Shown piece by piece: positions 17,250 to 26,426 of a DNA stretch of 64,000 nt. Origin of the DNA: Polyangiaceae bacterium (GTDB lineage: Bacteria; Myxococcota_A; Polyangia; Polyangiales; Polyangiaceae); NCBI GenBank assembly GCA_016715885.1, contig JADJXL010000002.1, forward strand, positions 124,001-188,000, written 5' to 3'. A program made the position numbers and the translations under genes. Each line of letters begins with the position of its first letter. The stretch's first letter is position 1. The notes under the pieces are model-generated. The model was not told where the DNA came from. It searched no databases and was given only the letters and a program-made list of their open reading frames with translations.

Positions 17250-18919
17250 GCGACGCGACGATCGGGATGGATGGCGATGCGGCAATGGACCCTCGAGGTG
17301 TCGGCGCGACGCATCCGGATTATATGCGTGCCGAAAGCGGCGTGCGATCGTGGCTGCTCACGAAAGACCACAAGCGCATTGCGCTCATGTTTTACGGCGC
17401 CGTGATCACATTCTTGATGCTCGGGGGAATCTTTGCACTCATCCTGCGCACCGAGCTGCTCACACCCGAAACCACGATCATCGATCCGATGACGTACAAC
17501 CAAATGTTTACGCTCCACGGCGTCACGATGGTGTGGCTCTTCTTGATCCCATCCATTCCGGCCGTATTTGGGAACTTCGTCTTGCCGCTCATGCTGGGGG
17601 CAAAGGATCTCGCATTCCCGCGCATCAACTTGGCGAGTTTTTACGTCTATGTGGCGAGTGCCATCATCATTCTCACCGCAATGGTCCTTGGCGGTGCGGA
17701 TACGGGATGGACATTCTACGTACCCTATAGCTCGACGTCGCCCACCGCCGTGACGTGGATGGGAATTGGGATCTTCGTCAATGGCGTATCGTCGATCATG
17801 ACGGCGCTGAATTTCGTCGTTACGACACATACGCTTCGGGCGCAGGGATTACGCTGGCACCGGCTGCCTCTATTCGTTTGGGCCATTTATGGTACGAGCA
17901 TCATCATTTTATTTGCGACGCCGGTGCTCGGTTTGTCGCTCCTGCTCGTCGCGGCCGATCACGGTTTGGGTCTCGGCATTTTCGACCCCCGCTATGGCGG
18001 CGATCCAGTGCTTTTCCAGCACCTCTTTTGGTTCTATTCGCATCCGGCCGTTTACATCATGATCCTGCCGTCGTTTGCGGTGATCAGCGAGGTGGTCTGC
18101 ACCTTTTCGCAAAGGCCGCCCGCAAGTTACCGAGCCATTGCCTATTCGTCACTCGGCATCGCCTTCATCGGCTTCTTTACCTGGGGCCACCACATGTTCG
18201 TGGCGGGCATGAGCGAATGGGATGCCGGCGTTTTCGGCGGTTTGTCGATGTTCGTGGCGATCTTTTCCGCCATCAAGGTGTTTACGTGGGTCGCGACGCT
18301 ACGGGGCGGATCCATTGCGTTCTCCACGCCGATGCTCTACTTCCTGTGGTTTTTGTTCCTCTTCGTGTTCGGCGGCATGACGGGCGTGGCCGTCGCAACG
18401 CAATCGCTCGACGTCCATTGGCACGACGGTTACTTCGTGGTTGCCCATTTTCACTTCATCATGGTGGGCGGCGCCCTCACGGCCTTCCTGGCCGCGGCGC
18501 ATTATTGGTTCCCCAAAATGTTCGGTAAACTCTACGACGAACGCGTCGGACTCCTCACGTCCGTGGCCGTGTTCATCGGATTCGTCTTTACGTTTCTCCC
18601 GCAATTTTTGCTCGGTAATGCGGGCATGCCGCGACGCTACTACAGCTACCCGCCTCATTTCCAATGGCTGAACGTTCTATCGACCGGAGGCGCCTGGCTC
18701 TTGGGAGCGGGGCTGATCTTGGCGCTCATCAACTTGGTCGTTGCATTGAAATGGGGCCGTCGCGCTGGGCCAAACCCATGGGGCTCACGCAGCTTCGAAT
18801 GGATTACGAGCTCACCACCGTCGAAACACAACTTCGACGTGACGCCAATCATCGAACGAACGCCCTACGATTACCACCTCAGCGAGGAGGATGCCCGTGC
18901 GCGCAGTCGAGCTAGCTGA
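17246..18919 (+). CDS. coxA: caa3 oxidase subunit I, A2-type
   Basis: 557 aa, twelve helices. The CuB/haem a3 site is visible: YSHPAVYIMILP, then WGHHMF and HFHFIMVGG near the end. In the first motif the Glu of A1-type enzymes (HPEVY) is absent and a Tyr-Ser pair precedes the His, the pattern of A2-type haem-copper oxidases such as Rhodothermus caa3. It reduces O2 to water with proton pumping. Its last 23 bases overlap coxC. Confidence 0.95.
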   Translation: MSDATIGMDGDAAMDPRGVGATHPDYMRAESGVRSWLLTKDHKRIALMFYGAVITFLMLGGIFALILRTELLTPETTIIDPMTYNQMFTLHGVTMVWLFLIPSIPAVFGNFVLPLMLGAKDLAFPRINLASFYVYVASAIIILTAMVLGGADTGWTFYVPYSSTSPTAVTWMGIGIFVNGVSSIMTALNFVVTTHTLRAQGLRWHRLPLFVWAIYGTSIIILFATPVLGLSLLLVAADHGLGLGIFDPRYGGDPVLFQHLFWFYSHPAVYIMILPSFAVISEVVCTFSQRPPASYRAIAYSSLGIAFIGFFTWGHHMFVAGMSEWDAGVFGGLSMFVAIFSAIKVFTWVATLRGGSIAFSTPMLYFLWFLFLFVFGGMTGVAVATQSLDVHWHDGYFVVAHFHFIMVGGALTAFLAAAHYWFPKMFGKLYDERVGLLTSVAVFIGFVFTFLPQFLLGNAGMPRRYYSYPPHFQWLNVLSTGGAWLLGAGLILALINLVVALKWGRRAGPNPWGSRSFEWITSSPPSKHNFDVTPIIERTPYDYHLSEEDARARSRAS

Positions 18920-19529
18920 GCAATTCGAGACCATCGAGAAGCAGGAACATGCTGCTCGCCTTGCGATGTGGGTTTTTCTGGGAAGCGAAACGCTGCTCTT
19001 CGCTGGGCTCTTTGCCCTGTATGCGGCGTACCGCGTCATGTACCCTGCCGATTTCCACCAGGCACTTGCGCACAACGACACGGTGCTCGGAACGGTCAAT
19101 ACCGTCGTGCTCATCACGTCGAGTTTTACCGTGGCCCTCGCGGTGCATTACGTGCGCGAAGACAAGTCGCGTCTCGCAGCCCTCTTGCTCGGTTTGTCCG
19201 TGGCATTCGGCATGACATTTTTGGTGGTGAAATTCGTCGAGTATGCTGATCACATTCACCACCACGCGCTTCCAGCGGGAATGTACACCATGGCCAATGC
19301 CCCGCCGGCAGGCGCCGTCATGGGACAAACGCTGTATTGGTTCATGACGGCGCTGCATGGCCTGCATGTCGTCGCCGGCATGATCATGCTCGGTGTCGCG
19401 GCCATAGGATGCGCTCGGCGCCGTTATGGTCGACACCGATTCATCATCGTCGAGAACTCGGGCCTGTATTGGCACCTCGTCGACATCGTTTGGATCTTCC
19501 TCTGGCCACTGTTTTACCTGGTGAAATGA
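18897..19529 (+). CDS. coxC: caa3 oxidase subunit III
   Basis: 210 aa from GTG 18897. An ATG at 18891 is in frame but directly abuts GAGGAGG (18884-18890), too close to be used; that site is correctly spaced for the GTG six bases on. Five helices; family blocks LAMWVFLGSETLLFAGLF and GLHVVAGMIMLG, and YWHLVDIVWIFLWPLFYL at the end are diagnostic of CoxC. It stabilises subunit I. The start lies inside the end of coxA. Confidence 0.92.
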   Translation: MRAVELAEQFETIEKQEHAARLAMWVFLGSETLLFAGLFALYAAYRVMYPADFHQALAHNDTVLGTVNTVVLITSSFTVALAVHYVREDKSRLAALLLGLSVAFGMTFLVVKFVEYADHIHHHALPAGMYTMANAPPAGAVMGQTLYWFMTALHGLHVVAGMIMLGVAAIGCARRRYGRHRFIIVENSGLYWHLVDIVWIFLWPLFYLVK

Positions 19530-19538
19530 GGCAACGAC

Positions 19539-19862
19539 ATGATTCGCGCGCACGTGACGGGAACCAAAATGCTGGTCTCATGGATTGCCTTGCTCGTGCT
19601 GACGTTCATATCGTTCGGCATTTCGCGTGTGGGGCTCACCGGAGGAGCCGAGCTCGCCGCAGCGCTCACGATATCCATCGTGAAGACGTTCATCGTGCTC
19701 TTCATCTTCATGCACCTCATCGAGCAGCGATTCGCCAATCGACTGATCGTCATCGTGACATTTCTGTTCATCGTCCTCTTGGTCACGCTGACCGCAGCCG
19801 ATCCGATGACGAGAAAAACATATCCCAAAACGCCGGACCCGTCGGCGAGACCCATCGATTGA
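19539..19862 (+). CDS. coxD: caa3 oxidase subunit IV (prokaryotic type)
   Basis: 107 aa with three helices, about residues 12-30, 40-62 and 68-88; FIVLFIFMHLIEQ is the recognisable COX4-pro block. It is the small accessory subunit of bacterial oxidases. Nine bases after coxC, and the last gene of the respiratory operon. The next gene is convergent, 28 bases away. Confidence 0.88.
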   Translation: MIRAHVTGTKMLVSWIALLVLTFISFGISRVGLTGGAELAAALTISIVKTFIVLFIFMHLIEQRFANRLIVIVTFLFIVLLVTLTAADPMTRKTYPKTPDPSARPID

Positions 19863-19890
19863 GGGCTGCTCTACCGAACGCCGTGAATCC

Positions 19891-20631
19891 CTACATCGCC
19901 GCTCGCCGCTCCCAGCGAGGCTCTTCAAAATCGAGCGGCCTTCCGACGAGCACTTCCTGCGGATGAAACGTCCCCTTGTAACGTAGCGATGGGCACGCAT
20001 TCACGCGAAAACCAAGATACACGTACGGCTTCTCTTGCTCTCGGGCAAGCTCGACCAGCGTGAGCACGTTGGCCGTTCCGAGAGACAAACGCGCATAAGC
20101 CGGATCGTAAAAACAATACACCGCGCTCCATGCCAGCGGCGTTTCATCACAAATGCCAATCGCTACGAGCCGCCCGCCGGCCGAGTCGTCATAATACGCA
20201 ACCTCGCGCGCCGACGGATGCGGAAAGGCAAATTGATAAAAATATTCCCGTGAACCAAGCGTCGAAGGTGCCCATTCGCGCGCCACCTCGCGCTGCGAAT
20301 GCCACACATGATAAAGCGCCAAGCGCTGGTCGTCGATCCGCGGCGGACCTACCTCGATCCGTAAATGCGCCGAACGATTGCGAGCTCGACGCTGGCTGCG
20401 GCTCGGCTCGAATTCCCCCACGACGATCCGCGTTGAAATGCAAGCCGTGCACATCGAGCACGCGGGGCGAAAATAGTCCGGGCCAAATCGACGGTACCCA
20501 TGCTCGAGCAACCAGTCGAGCTCTTCGGAGTCGACATCCACCATGATGCGATGCTCGAGCGATGCGAGCTCGGGTGGAATGTACGAACACGGGCGCGGGG
20601 ATTCGACGAGATGTTGAACGAGACGCGTCAT
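19891..20631 (-). CDS. bpt: Aspartate/glutamate leucyl- or arginyl-transferase (ATE/Bpt family)
   Basis: 246 aa, normal for the bacterial Bpt protein. The N-domain has the Cys motifs PCSYIPPE and CSMCTAC, and the C-domain has REYFYQFAF, AYYDDSAGGRLVAIGICDETP, YCFYDP and YVYLGFRV. The family transfers Leu (Bpt) or Arg (ATE) from tRNA to N-terminal acidic residues and so feeds the ClpAP/ClpS N-end rule pathway. Length favours the bacterial leucyl-transferase. It is downstream of, and in the same direction as, the membrane protein at 20679, 47 bases apart. Confidence 0.9.
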   Translation of the reverse strand: MTRLVQHLVESPRPCSYIPPELASLEHRIMVDVDSEELDWLLEHGYRRFGPDYFRPACSMCTACISTRIVVGEFEPSRSQRRARNRSAHLRIEVGPPRIDDQRLALYHVWHSQREVAREWAPSTLGSREYFYQFAFPHPSAREVAYYDDSAGGRLVAIGICDETPLAWSAVYCFYDPAYARLSLGTANVLTLVELAREQEKPYVYLGFRVNACPSLRYKGTFHPQEVLVGRPLDFEEPRWERRAAM

Positions 20632-20678
20632 GGGAACAGGAACGCTCTATATTGCACGAATACAGGTCGTTCTACAAT

Positions 20679-21968
20679 CTAGTACGTAACGCGTCGATTT
20701 TTATCCGAATTTTTCGCTTCTGCCTCGACTTCAGCCAGCGCTTCGGCAAGCTGTGCCTCGTCATCGACAAGGGCCGCTCTTTCGATTGCGATGCGCAGTC
20801 GCGGCGCCGCCGTCGCTCGAGCAGCAACACGCAACCGATCCCGAATGTCGTCGCTTTCGGCGGCAGCCCCGAGCGCCACCGCCGCGCTTGCTCGCGTCAC
20901 CGGATCCGCACGCGGATCCTCCGCAAGCTCGAGCAGCCGATCGGTCGGCACGGGCGCGACGCGATGGTTTGCAGCCGCGCCCGAGCCCGCTTGACGCAGC
21001 TCGCGCACCCAAGCGAGCATCGGGCGCTCGCCGCGTGCAAGACGTGCTTCCGCAGACGCGCGAGCACCTCGCTGATGGTCCGCGAGCGCCTCCTGCAAGC
21101 GGCGCGTGACGAGGCGCGTACGCGGACCACCAACGTCACCCACCGACGCGATGGGCAACGTGATCACCTCGCCAGAACGCAGCTTCAAGTGCACACCTGC
21201 CCAGTGACGCCATTGCGTTCGTTGCTCCTCATACGGTTCGATCGCGGCAACCTCGTCGTACGGAATGAAGCGCTCACGTCCAAACCAACGCAGCGCAACG
21301 CCATCGGCACCTACGCGCAAATGCGTGCGTGTGAACAACGCAAAAAGCAAAAATGCAAACCCAGGCACTCCAAGGAATGGCCCAACCGTGTTGAATTTCG
21401 ACCCGGTGATCAATATGATCAAGAATAGCAGCGCGAAAGCAATGATGAATATGCCCGCGAAAATGTTCTGCGTGCGAATGCGAGCATGAATTCTGGAAGG
21501 CAATGCAAATGAAGCAATCGTTTGGGACGCGTCGAGCCCAAGCTCGCGAAGCACTTCGCGACCCTCGTCCTCGTTTTCGACCCGAATCTCGGTGGGCAGG
21601 CCGATTCCCTTTTTTTCGATACGTACGATGGGTCGTTTGCCCGGACGTGGTACGACAAACCCAGCTTCGATCCGCTCGCGAGGTAGCGCCAACGTTTGAC
21701 CAAATCGAACTCCCTCCTTGCTCACGCTGACCGCGTCCTCCACTTCCCGCGGCCGGGGATTGCGGATCCACAACATGGCGAAGAGCGCTCCGGCCATGAT
21801 GAGCAGATGCGGGATGAGCAGCAAGAAAATCCATTGCGTCGAATAGAGCCCAATGCCCAGAAAAGCGAACGCCGTGAGCAGCGGCAATGCGGAAATGCCA
21901 AGTATCCAGGGATTGCGCCGGATGAGCGCCAGTTTGACCGGCTTCTCCAATTTCGAATCGTCACTCAT
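20679..21968 (-). CDS. Membrane protein with PH-like domain
   Basis: 429 aa. ATG 21968 overlaps the stop of the upstream M61-like gene (ATGA); a start three codons earlier (21977) is less likely. Two helix pairs (about residues 25-67 and 165-205) flank a short soluble piece; after the second pair is a bacterial PH-like strand set, HLRVGADGVALRWFGRERFIPYDEVAAIEPYE. The remainder is Arg/Ala/Glu-rich helical repeats resembling HEAT-type units (DPVTRASAAVALGAAAESDD). No enzyme motif. Role unknown; coupling suggests it works with the M61-like lipoprotein. Confidence 0.7.
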   Translation of the reverse strand: MSDDSKLEKPVKLALIRRNPWILGISALPLLTAFAFLGIGLYSTQWIFLLLIPHLLIMAGALFAMLWIRNPRPREVEDAVSVSKEGVRFGQTLALPRERIEAGFVVPRPGKRPIVRIEKKGIGLPTEIRVENEDEGREVLRELGLDASQTIASFALPSRIHARIRTQNIFAGIFIIAFALLFLIILITGSKFNTVGPFLGVPGFAFLLFALFTRTHLRVGADGVALRWFGRERFIPYDEVAAIEPYEEQRTQWRHWAGVHLKLRSGEVITLPIASVGDVGGPRTRLVTRRLQEALADHQRGARASAEARLARGERPMLAWVRELRQAGSGAAANHRVAPVPTDRLLELAEDPRADPVTRASAAVALGAAAESDDIRDRLRVAARATAAPRLRIAIERAALVDDEAQLAEALAEVEAEAKNSDKNRRVTY

Positions 21969-23746
21969 TTCGTGCACTTCTCGTCCGGCACGTCCTTGAC
22001 GCGTACCCAGGCTCGACCGGTGACCGCTTTTCCTGCCGGATCATATCGAAGCGCTTCGTTCTTTTCGCCTCGCGCGACAATCACCGTGACCGGTACGTCG
22101 CTTCGCCCCGCCGTTCGTTGCACGTTGACGATCTCGTCACCGTCACGCAATCCCGCCCGATAAGCCGGGCCATCTTTGCGCACGCCGACCGCCTTGGGTG
22201 GTTTTGCCGCGCGTGATGCAACGTCGTCGAATCCCAAATCGTATTGCGCGTAGCGCCTCGTTTCTTTACGAAAGCACGGCCCCAGCGCATGGCTCGGCAA
22301 TTCAATGGCGCCACCCTTTTCAATGATCGCCGCGAATGCTTCCGGCCCGCGAGCTCCAATTTCTGCCTGCAATGCCTCCGTCCAAGCGCTCGTGGAAAGG
22401 GGTCCCCGCTTTTCTTTCGCTTTCCCATAAAGCGCGCGGATGACGTCGTTCAGCGTTCGTTTCTGGTTGCTCTTTTGCCGAATGGCTGCGTCGACGTGCA
22501 GTGCGTAAAGCACCCCGCGCGCGACGATCGTCTGCACCACGCCCGCTTCACGCGTGCGCGACGCAAGCGCTGCGTTCGTTTCATTCGCAAAAGGCGACAT
22601 CGACAGCGTCGATTCCAGCGAATTGACCTCCGCAGCAACCTCCAGCGGCGTGACGAGGCCAAAACGGAAAAGCATGTCCCGCGCCAAATGGCGGGCAAAT
22701 CCATCGGCAAACCACGAGCCTTCGAATACGCGCGACGGCTCTTCCGGACCAATCCACAATCGCTCCCCGATCCACGCGTGCAGCGTCTCCACCGCCGTCG
22801 CAATACGCAGCGGCCCCGACCACGTATCCGCAACGGCTACATGTACGAGCACGCTATGCGTGCGACGCGTCGCAACGAATGCTCCGGCTGGGCCCGCCAC
22901 GGGCACGATGAGCAGCGTTTGGGGCGCCGAGCTACGTTCCCCGAAAAACTCCGCCGCAGCCGTCCGAAATGCCGCCGTATCCGCCGAAACCGGACGCGGA
23001 TCGAACGCCGTGTAACCAAACCACGCAGCTTCGTCGTGCCCCTCCAGCGTGTCGAATACCGCCGTCCCCATCCGTCCCGCAACGAATACCGCATTCCGCA
23101 GCTCCTTCGTCGACGCCTGCATTTCACGCGATCCGCCAATCCCAAAGCTCGATGCCGCACCACTGACGGACGCTCCTTGCTCGGTGGTTCCATACACGGA
23201 CAAATCGATATGCACCGACGCCTTGATCTTTTCATTGTCGTCGATGTCGGGCATGAGCAATGCATCGCCCATGATTTCCAGCCGATCCGGGTCGGACACC
23301 ATCCACGGCAACTTGCCCTCTGCAATGCGCGACTGAGCAAAATACGAAATCGACAGCTCCCCACTCACCGCACGAACAGGCGTCCACGTCACCCGATCGG
23401 GCGCTCGGTCTTCGCGCATTTCAATGCTTCCACGAGCGTCCTTTGCGCCTTTGATTTGTACAGCCCCTTCATCCGGCGTCAGAATCGAATACGAACGCGC
23501 TCTCGCCGAAAGAGATGGCTGAACGGTCACCGTCACATCGATCCCGCCTTTGTGCAGCGCCGGTATGATGTTGAAATGATGCTCGCTTTTTTCCTTTGAG
23601 GGCAAAGCAGCCGGCGTCTGTGCCGACGTCGTTTTGGGTGCTTCAGGCGGCGGACAAACCGGGTACGGTCGCGCAGCCGGAGTTCCCGAACACCCAGCCA
23701 TCAACGCGGCAAAAAGCGCTCCCGTGGCCAATGCAGTGACGCGCAT
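21965..23746 (-). CDS. M61-like (glycyl aminopeptidase-type) lipoprotein with PDZ, zinc motif degenerate
   Basis: 593 aa. Lipoprotein signal with lipobox LMAGC. An N-terminal beta-rich half precedes an M61-like helical region. Where active members have HExxH, this protein has VETLH (about residues 316-320), so the first zinc His is Val; the Glu and second His are kept. The following WFADGFARHLARDML matches the family's WF.EGF.... block with Glu replaced by Asp. At the end (about residues 510-560) is a PDZ-like domain, GVRKDGPAYRAGLRDGDEIVNV. Probably a cell-surface or periplasmic binding protein rather than a peptidase. Confidence 0.7.
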   Translation of the reverse strand: MRVTALATGALFAALMAGCSGTPAARPYPVCPPPEAPKTTSAQTPAALPSKEKSEHHFNIIPALHKGGIDVTVTVQPSLSARARSYSILTPDEGAVQIKGAKDARGSIEMREDRAPDRVTWTPVRAVSGELSISYFAQSRIAEGKLPWMVSDPDRLEIMGDALLMPDIDDNEKIKASVHIDLSVYGTTEQGASVSGAASSFGIGGSREMQASTKELRNAVFVAGRMGTAVFDTLEGHDEAAWFGYTAFDPRPVSADTAAFRTAAAEFFGERSSAPQTLLIVPVAGPAGAFVATRRTHSVLVHVAVADTWSGPLRIATAVETLHAWIGERLWIGPEEPSRVFEGSWFADGFARHLARDMLFRFGLVTPLEVAAEVNSLESTLSMSPFANETNAALASRTREAGVVQTIVARGVLYALHVDAAIRQKSNQKRTLNDVIRALYGKAKEKRGPLSTSAWTEALQAEIGARGPEAFAAIIEKGGAIELPSHALGPCFRKETRRYAQYDLGFDDVASRAAKPPKAVGVRKDGPAYRAGLRDGDEIVNVQRTAGRSDVPVTVIVARGEKNEALRYDPAGKAVTGRAWVRVKDVPDEKCTK

Positions 23747-23779
23747 GCCAAGAACAGTTCCCGAAGTGCACCCGCCATG

Positions 23780-24853
23780 TCAAGCCACTTCGCTCGTAAT
23801 TCGTACGCTCGAACTTGTAATCTTCGCGAGCGGTCGCAGCGGCGTCTTGGTCGCGGCGTCGTCCACGACGATCCATCGGGGCGTTTTGCCGAACGACCGT
23901 TTCATGCGTTCCTCGACCGTGCGTCGCGCTTCGAGGCTGCGATCGATGCCAATCCATTTTCGCCCGAATCGTTCCGCGACCCCGAGCGTCGTGCCCGATC
24001 CGCAAAATGGATCCAGCACCACGTCACCTTCGTTGCTCGCGGACAAAATCACCCGTTCGAGCAGCGCTTCGGGCTTTTGCGTCGGGTATCCCAGCCGCTC
24101 TTTGCCCTTGGCCGCAATGACGCCAATTTCCCAGACGTCGGAAAGCGGAGGCCCAGGCGTCGCTTCATCCGACAACCCCGGCTTACGATGCCCAGCAGAA
24201 AAGTCCGCGCGTTGTTTTTTATTGCCAAACGTTTTTTTTGTTGATTCGGCGAGCTCTTCGTATCCATACAGCGTATGAAACGTGTGATGGTTCTCTGCCG
24301 TGCGACTATAAAACAAAATCACGTCGTGCATCCGCTGGAACCTTCGCGCTTTCGCAGGCCAGCGACGATACCGCCATACGATCTCGTTACGAAAACAATC
24401 CGGCCCGAAGACCGCGTCCATGACGATTTTCAAGTAATGGCTCGCCGTCGGATCGCAATGTAGAAACACACTCCCCGTCAGGCGCAAAACGCGTCGTATT
24501 TCGACCATCCTTTCGGCCATCGTCGTGATGTACGCCATCATGTCACAAGGACCCAGAAAACCATACAAACCCGAAAGAGCACGGCCAATGGGTTCGTCGT
24601 CCGAAACCATAACATCGAGCGCTCGCTTCGTGTGTTTCCCGAACGTCCACGTGTCGTCGAAGGCCATCGCACCCGCTACTTTCGACGTCACCCCCGTGTA
24701 CACGTGGTACGTCCTCCCGCTCTGAAACGGAGGATCCAAGTAGACCAGATCCACCGAACCATTCGGTAAGTGTCGGCGCATGATGTCGAGATTGTCCCCG
24801 ACAAAAAGGGTGCCGCTATACGACGTTGGTAGAACGGGCAGGGGGCTCGGCAT
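23780..24853 (-). CDS. DNA methyltransferase, N4/N6 type, beta-class order
   Basis: 357 aa from ATG 24853 (a TTG at 24877 is in frame). Motif IV DPPF (about residue 42) precedes the SAM-binding motif I region DPFCGSGTTLGVAERFGRKWIGID near the end; that order is the beta class of amino methyltransferases. A PTQKPEALLERVI block just before motif I is typical. No restriction endonuclease or specificity subunit is adjacent, so it is probably an orphan regulatory or phage-derived methylase. Recognition sequence unknown. Confidence 0.88.
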   Translation of the reverse strand: MPSPLPVLPTSYSGTLFVGDNLDIMRRHLPNGSVDLVYLDPPFQSGRTYHVYTGVTSKVAGAMAFDDTWTFGKHTKRALDVMVSDDEPIGRALSGLYGFLGPCDMMAYITTMAERMVEIRRVLRLTGSVFLHCDPTASHYLKIVMDAVFGPDCFRNEIVWRYRRWPAKARRFQRMHDVILFYSRTAENHHTFHTLYGYEELAESTKKTFGNKKQRADFSAGHRKPGLSDEATPGPPLSDVWEIGVIAAKGKERLGYPTQKPEALLERVILSASNEGDVVLDPFCGSGTTLGVAERFGRKWIGIDRSLEARRTVEERMKRSFGKTPRWIVVDDAATKTPLRPLAKITSSSVRITSEVA

Positions 24854-24916
24854 GCGCCCGGCTGTTATCAGCCGCAAGCACCGAGGGCCAAGAAGTTGGC
24901 CAAAGAAAAACGACCG

Positions 24917-26260
24917 CTACATGCACTTGCCGCAAGTTTCGAGGCAAAAGCCCTGCATCCAAGGCTCGTTGCACTTGCCCCAACCCGCCTGCTGCTCGCA
25001 CGTGTACATGTTGTCCGGGGGCACATCGACACATTCTTCCGGCGGGTCCGGATTGGTATTCATCACCCCACCACATTCGTGCTTAGCGGCGAATGCCGAC
25101 ATCGTCGTCCAGTCGTGCGACCCTGCGAGATGAAAATCCCACGGCATCGCCCCCGCATAACCCACTTGATACAGCGTTTCGAGCATCGTCCCGAGCGAAG
25201 CGCTCGAAAGTCCCTCCACGGGGAATTCACCAATCACGACGGGTTTGTCGTCGAGCCCGTACACCGATGGCGGATTGTCGTAAGGCCAATATTGATCGAT
25301 CCAGTCGTAGACGTGCGGCTGGTAGAAATCGATCCCCACGTTTTTCCAAGCGTTCGCCCATTTCACCGCAGCGCTGCCCACCGTCACGGGCGAATCCGTT
25401 TCTTCATGCAGCGCCTTCGTCACTTCGTACACGAACGTTTCCATTTGCTCGTGCGTCACAGGATCGATGCCCGACATCGGATCGTAGTTCGGATCCCCAT
25501 ACGGATTCGAACCCATCATCGCCCATTCAGGCTCGTTGATCACGTCCCAAGCAACGACGCGATGCGCGTATGCGCTACTCTTCACGACCTTCGCGAGCGG
25601 CCGGATCACGTTGTCGATGAGCATCGCACGCGACGATGCGTCACGCACGATGGGCGAGATTCCACGAATCTTTTGACCTCCAACGTCGCGCGTCGGGAAA
25701 AACGCATCGAAAGAGAAGAGACAGAGCATGAGGTACGTATCGGCCTCGTCGGCGATACGTAGCGCTTCTTCGAGATCCTTCGTCATCGTGCCGCCGAGCC
25801 CCGAAGGTTTGTCACTCCCATCGAACACGACACCATCACCGCGGAAGTCCGGCATCATCCACCACCGCACAGCGCCCGCGCCGTTTGCACGCATCGTCTC
25901 GAGATTCTTCGCGTGCTCGCCAGCGCGACTCGATACGCCGCTTTGGCCCCAGCTCGCGATCCCGCCAAAGTCGGCGCCAAAATCAACCCACGCGTAGTTC
26001 ATGCCGAAGAGAAAACGTTTGTCTCCAGCCACCGTGATCCCTCCCGCGCCTGCCGGACACAACGCGTTCGGCATAGGATTGTTCGGGTCCGGATTGTTTG
26101 GATCCGGATTGTTGGGATCAGGATTGTTCGGGTCGGGGTTGGTCGGATCCGGGTTGTTCGGATCGATGTCATTTGCATCGGTACCTGATGCAGATGCGCC
26201 GCCCGAGCATCCCAGGAGGAGCGATAACAGAAGTGCGGCGATGGGTTTGACTGCGCTCAT
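24917..26260 (-). CDS. Secreted clan GH-A glycosidase (cellulase/mannanase-like) with Cys-rich ShKT-like tail
   Basis: 447 aa from ATG 26260, with GAGGTG upstream. The open frame continues far upstream but that part is antisense to the pentapeptide gene. Lipobox LLLGC is followed by a D-P-N-N-P tandem linker. The TIM-barrel domain carries the two clan GH-A glutamates: DVINEPEW (about residue 241) and VVIGEFPVEG (about residue 343). Residues about 411-447 hold six cysteines in the ShKT spacing (CVDVPPDNMYTC...GKC...FCLETCGKC). A beta-1,4-glycan such as mannan or cellulose is the likely substrate. It is divergent from the pentapeptide gene. Confidence 0.82.
   Translation of the reverse strand: MSAVKPIAALLLSLLLGCSGGASASGTDANDIDPNNPDPTNPDPNNPDPNNPDPNNPDPNNPMPNALCPAGAGGITVAGDKRFLFGMNYAWVDFGADFGGIASWGQSGVSSRAGEHAKNLETMRANGAGAVRWWMMPDFRGDGVVFDGSDKPSGLGGTMTKDLEEALRIADEADTYLMLCLFSFDAFFPTRDVGGQKIRGISPIVRDASSRAMLIDNVIRPLAKVVKSSAYAHRVVAWDVINEPEWAMMGSNPYGDPNYDPMSGIDPVTHEQMETFVYEVTKALHEETDSPVTVGSAAVKWANAWKNVGIDFYQPHVYDWIDQYWPYDNPPSVYGLDDKPVVIGEFPVEGLSSASLGTMLETLYQVGYAGAMPWDFHLAGSHDWTTMSAFAAKHECGGVMNTNPDPPEECVDVPPDNMYTCEQQAGWGKCNEPWMQGFCLETCGKCM
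26076..26165 (-). repeat. Six tandem 15-base units encoding D-P-N-N-P linker
   Basis: Six consecutive 15-base units, near-identical to ggattgttcgggtcc on the + strand, encode a repeated Asp-Pro-(Asn/Thr)-Asn-Pro linker between the lipobox Cys and the glycosidase domain. Third-position and occasional second-position differences show that the units have diverged. Probably a length-variable flexible spacer. Confidence 0.85.
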
Positions 26261-26426
26261 TGTGCACCTCGAGCGAGAAAGTAAGGCGTGAACAATCGTC
26301 GATTCGCGAAAGCGAGCCCATGACAGCATCGCTGATTTGGGCTCTGCAAACACGGACTTTCCACCGTCGAAAAACAAAAATTCGACCTTGGCGATCGCGT
26401 CGCTTGCGCGGTACATTCGACGTCGC

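Noticed and set aside
18891..18896. ATG at 18891 as start of coxC
   Set aside because: Directly adjacent to GAGGAGG, with no spacing; the GTG at 18897 is six bases from it.
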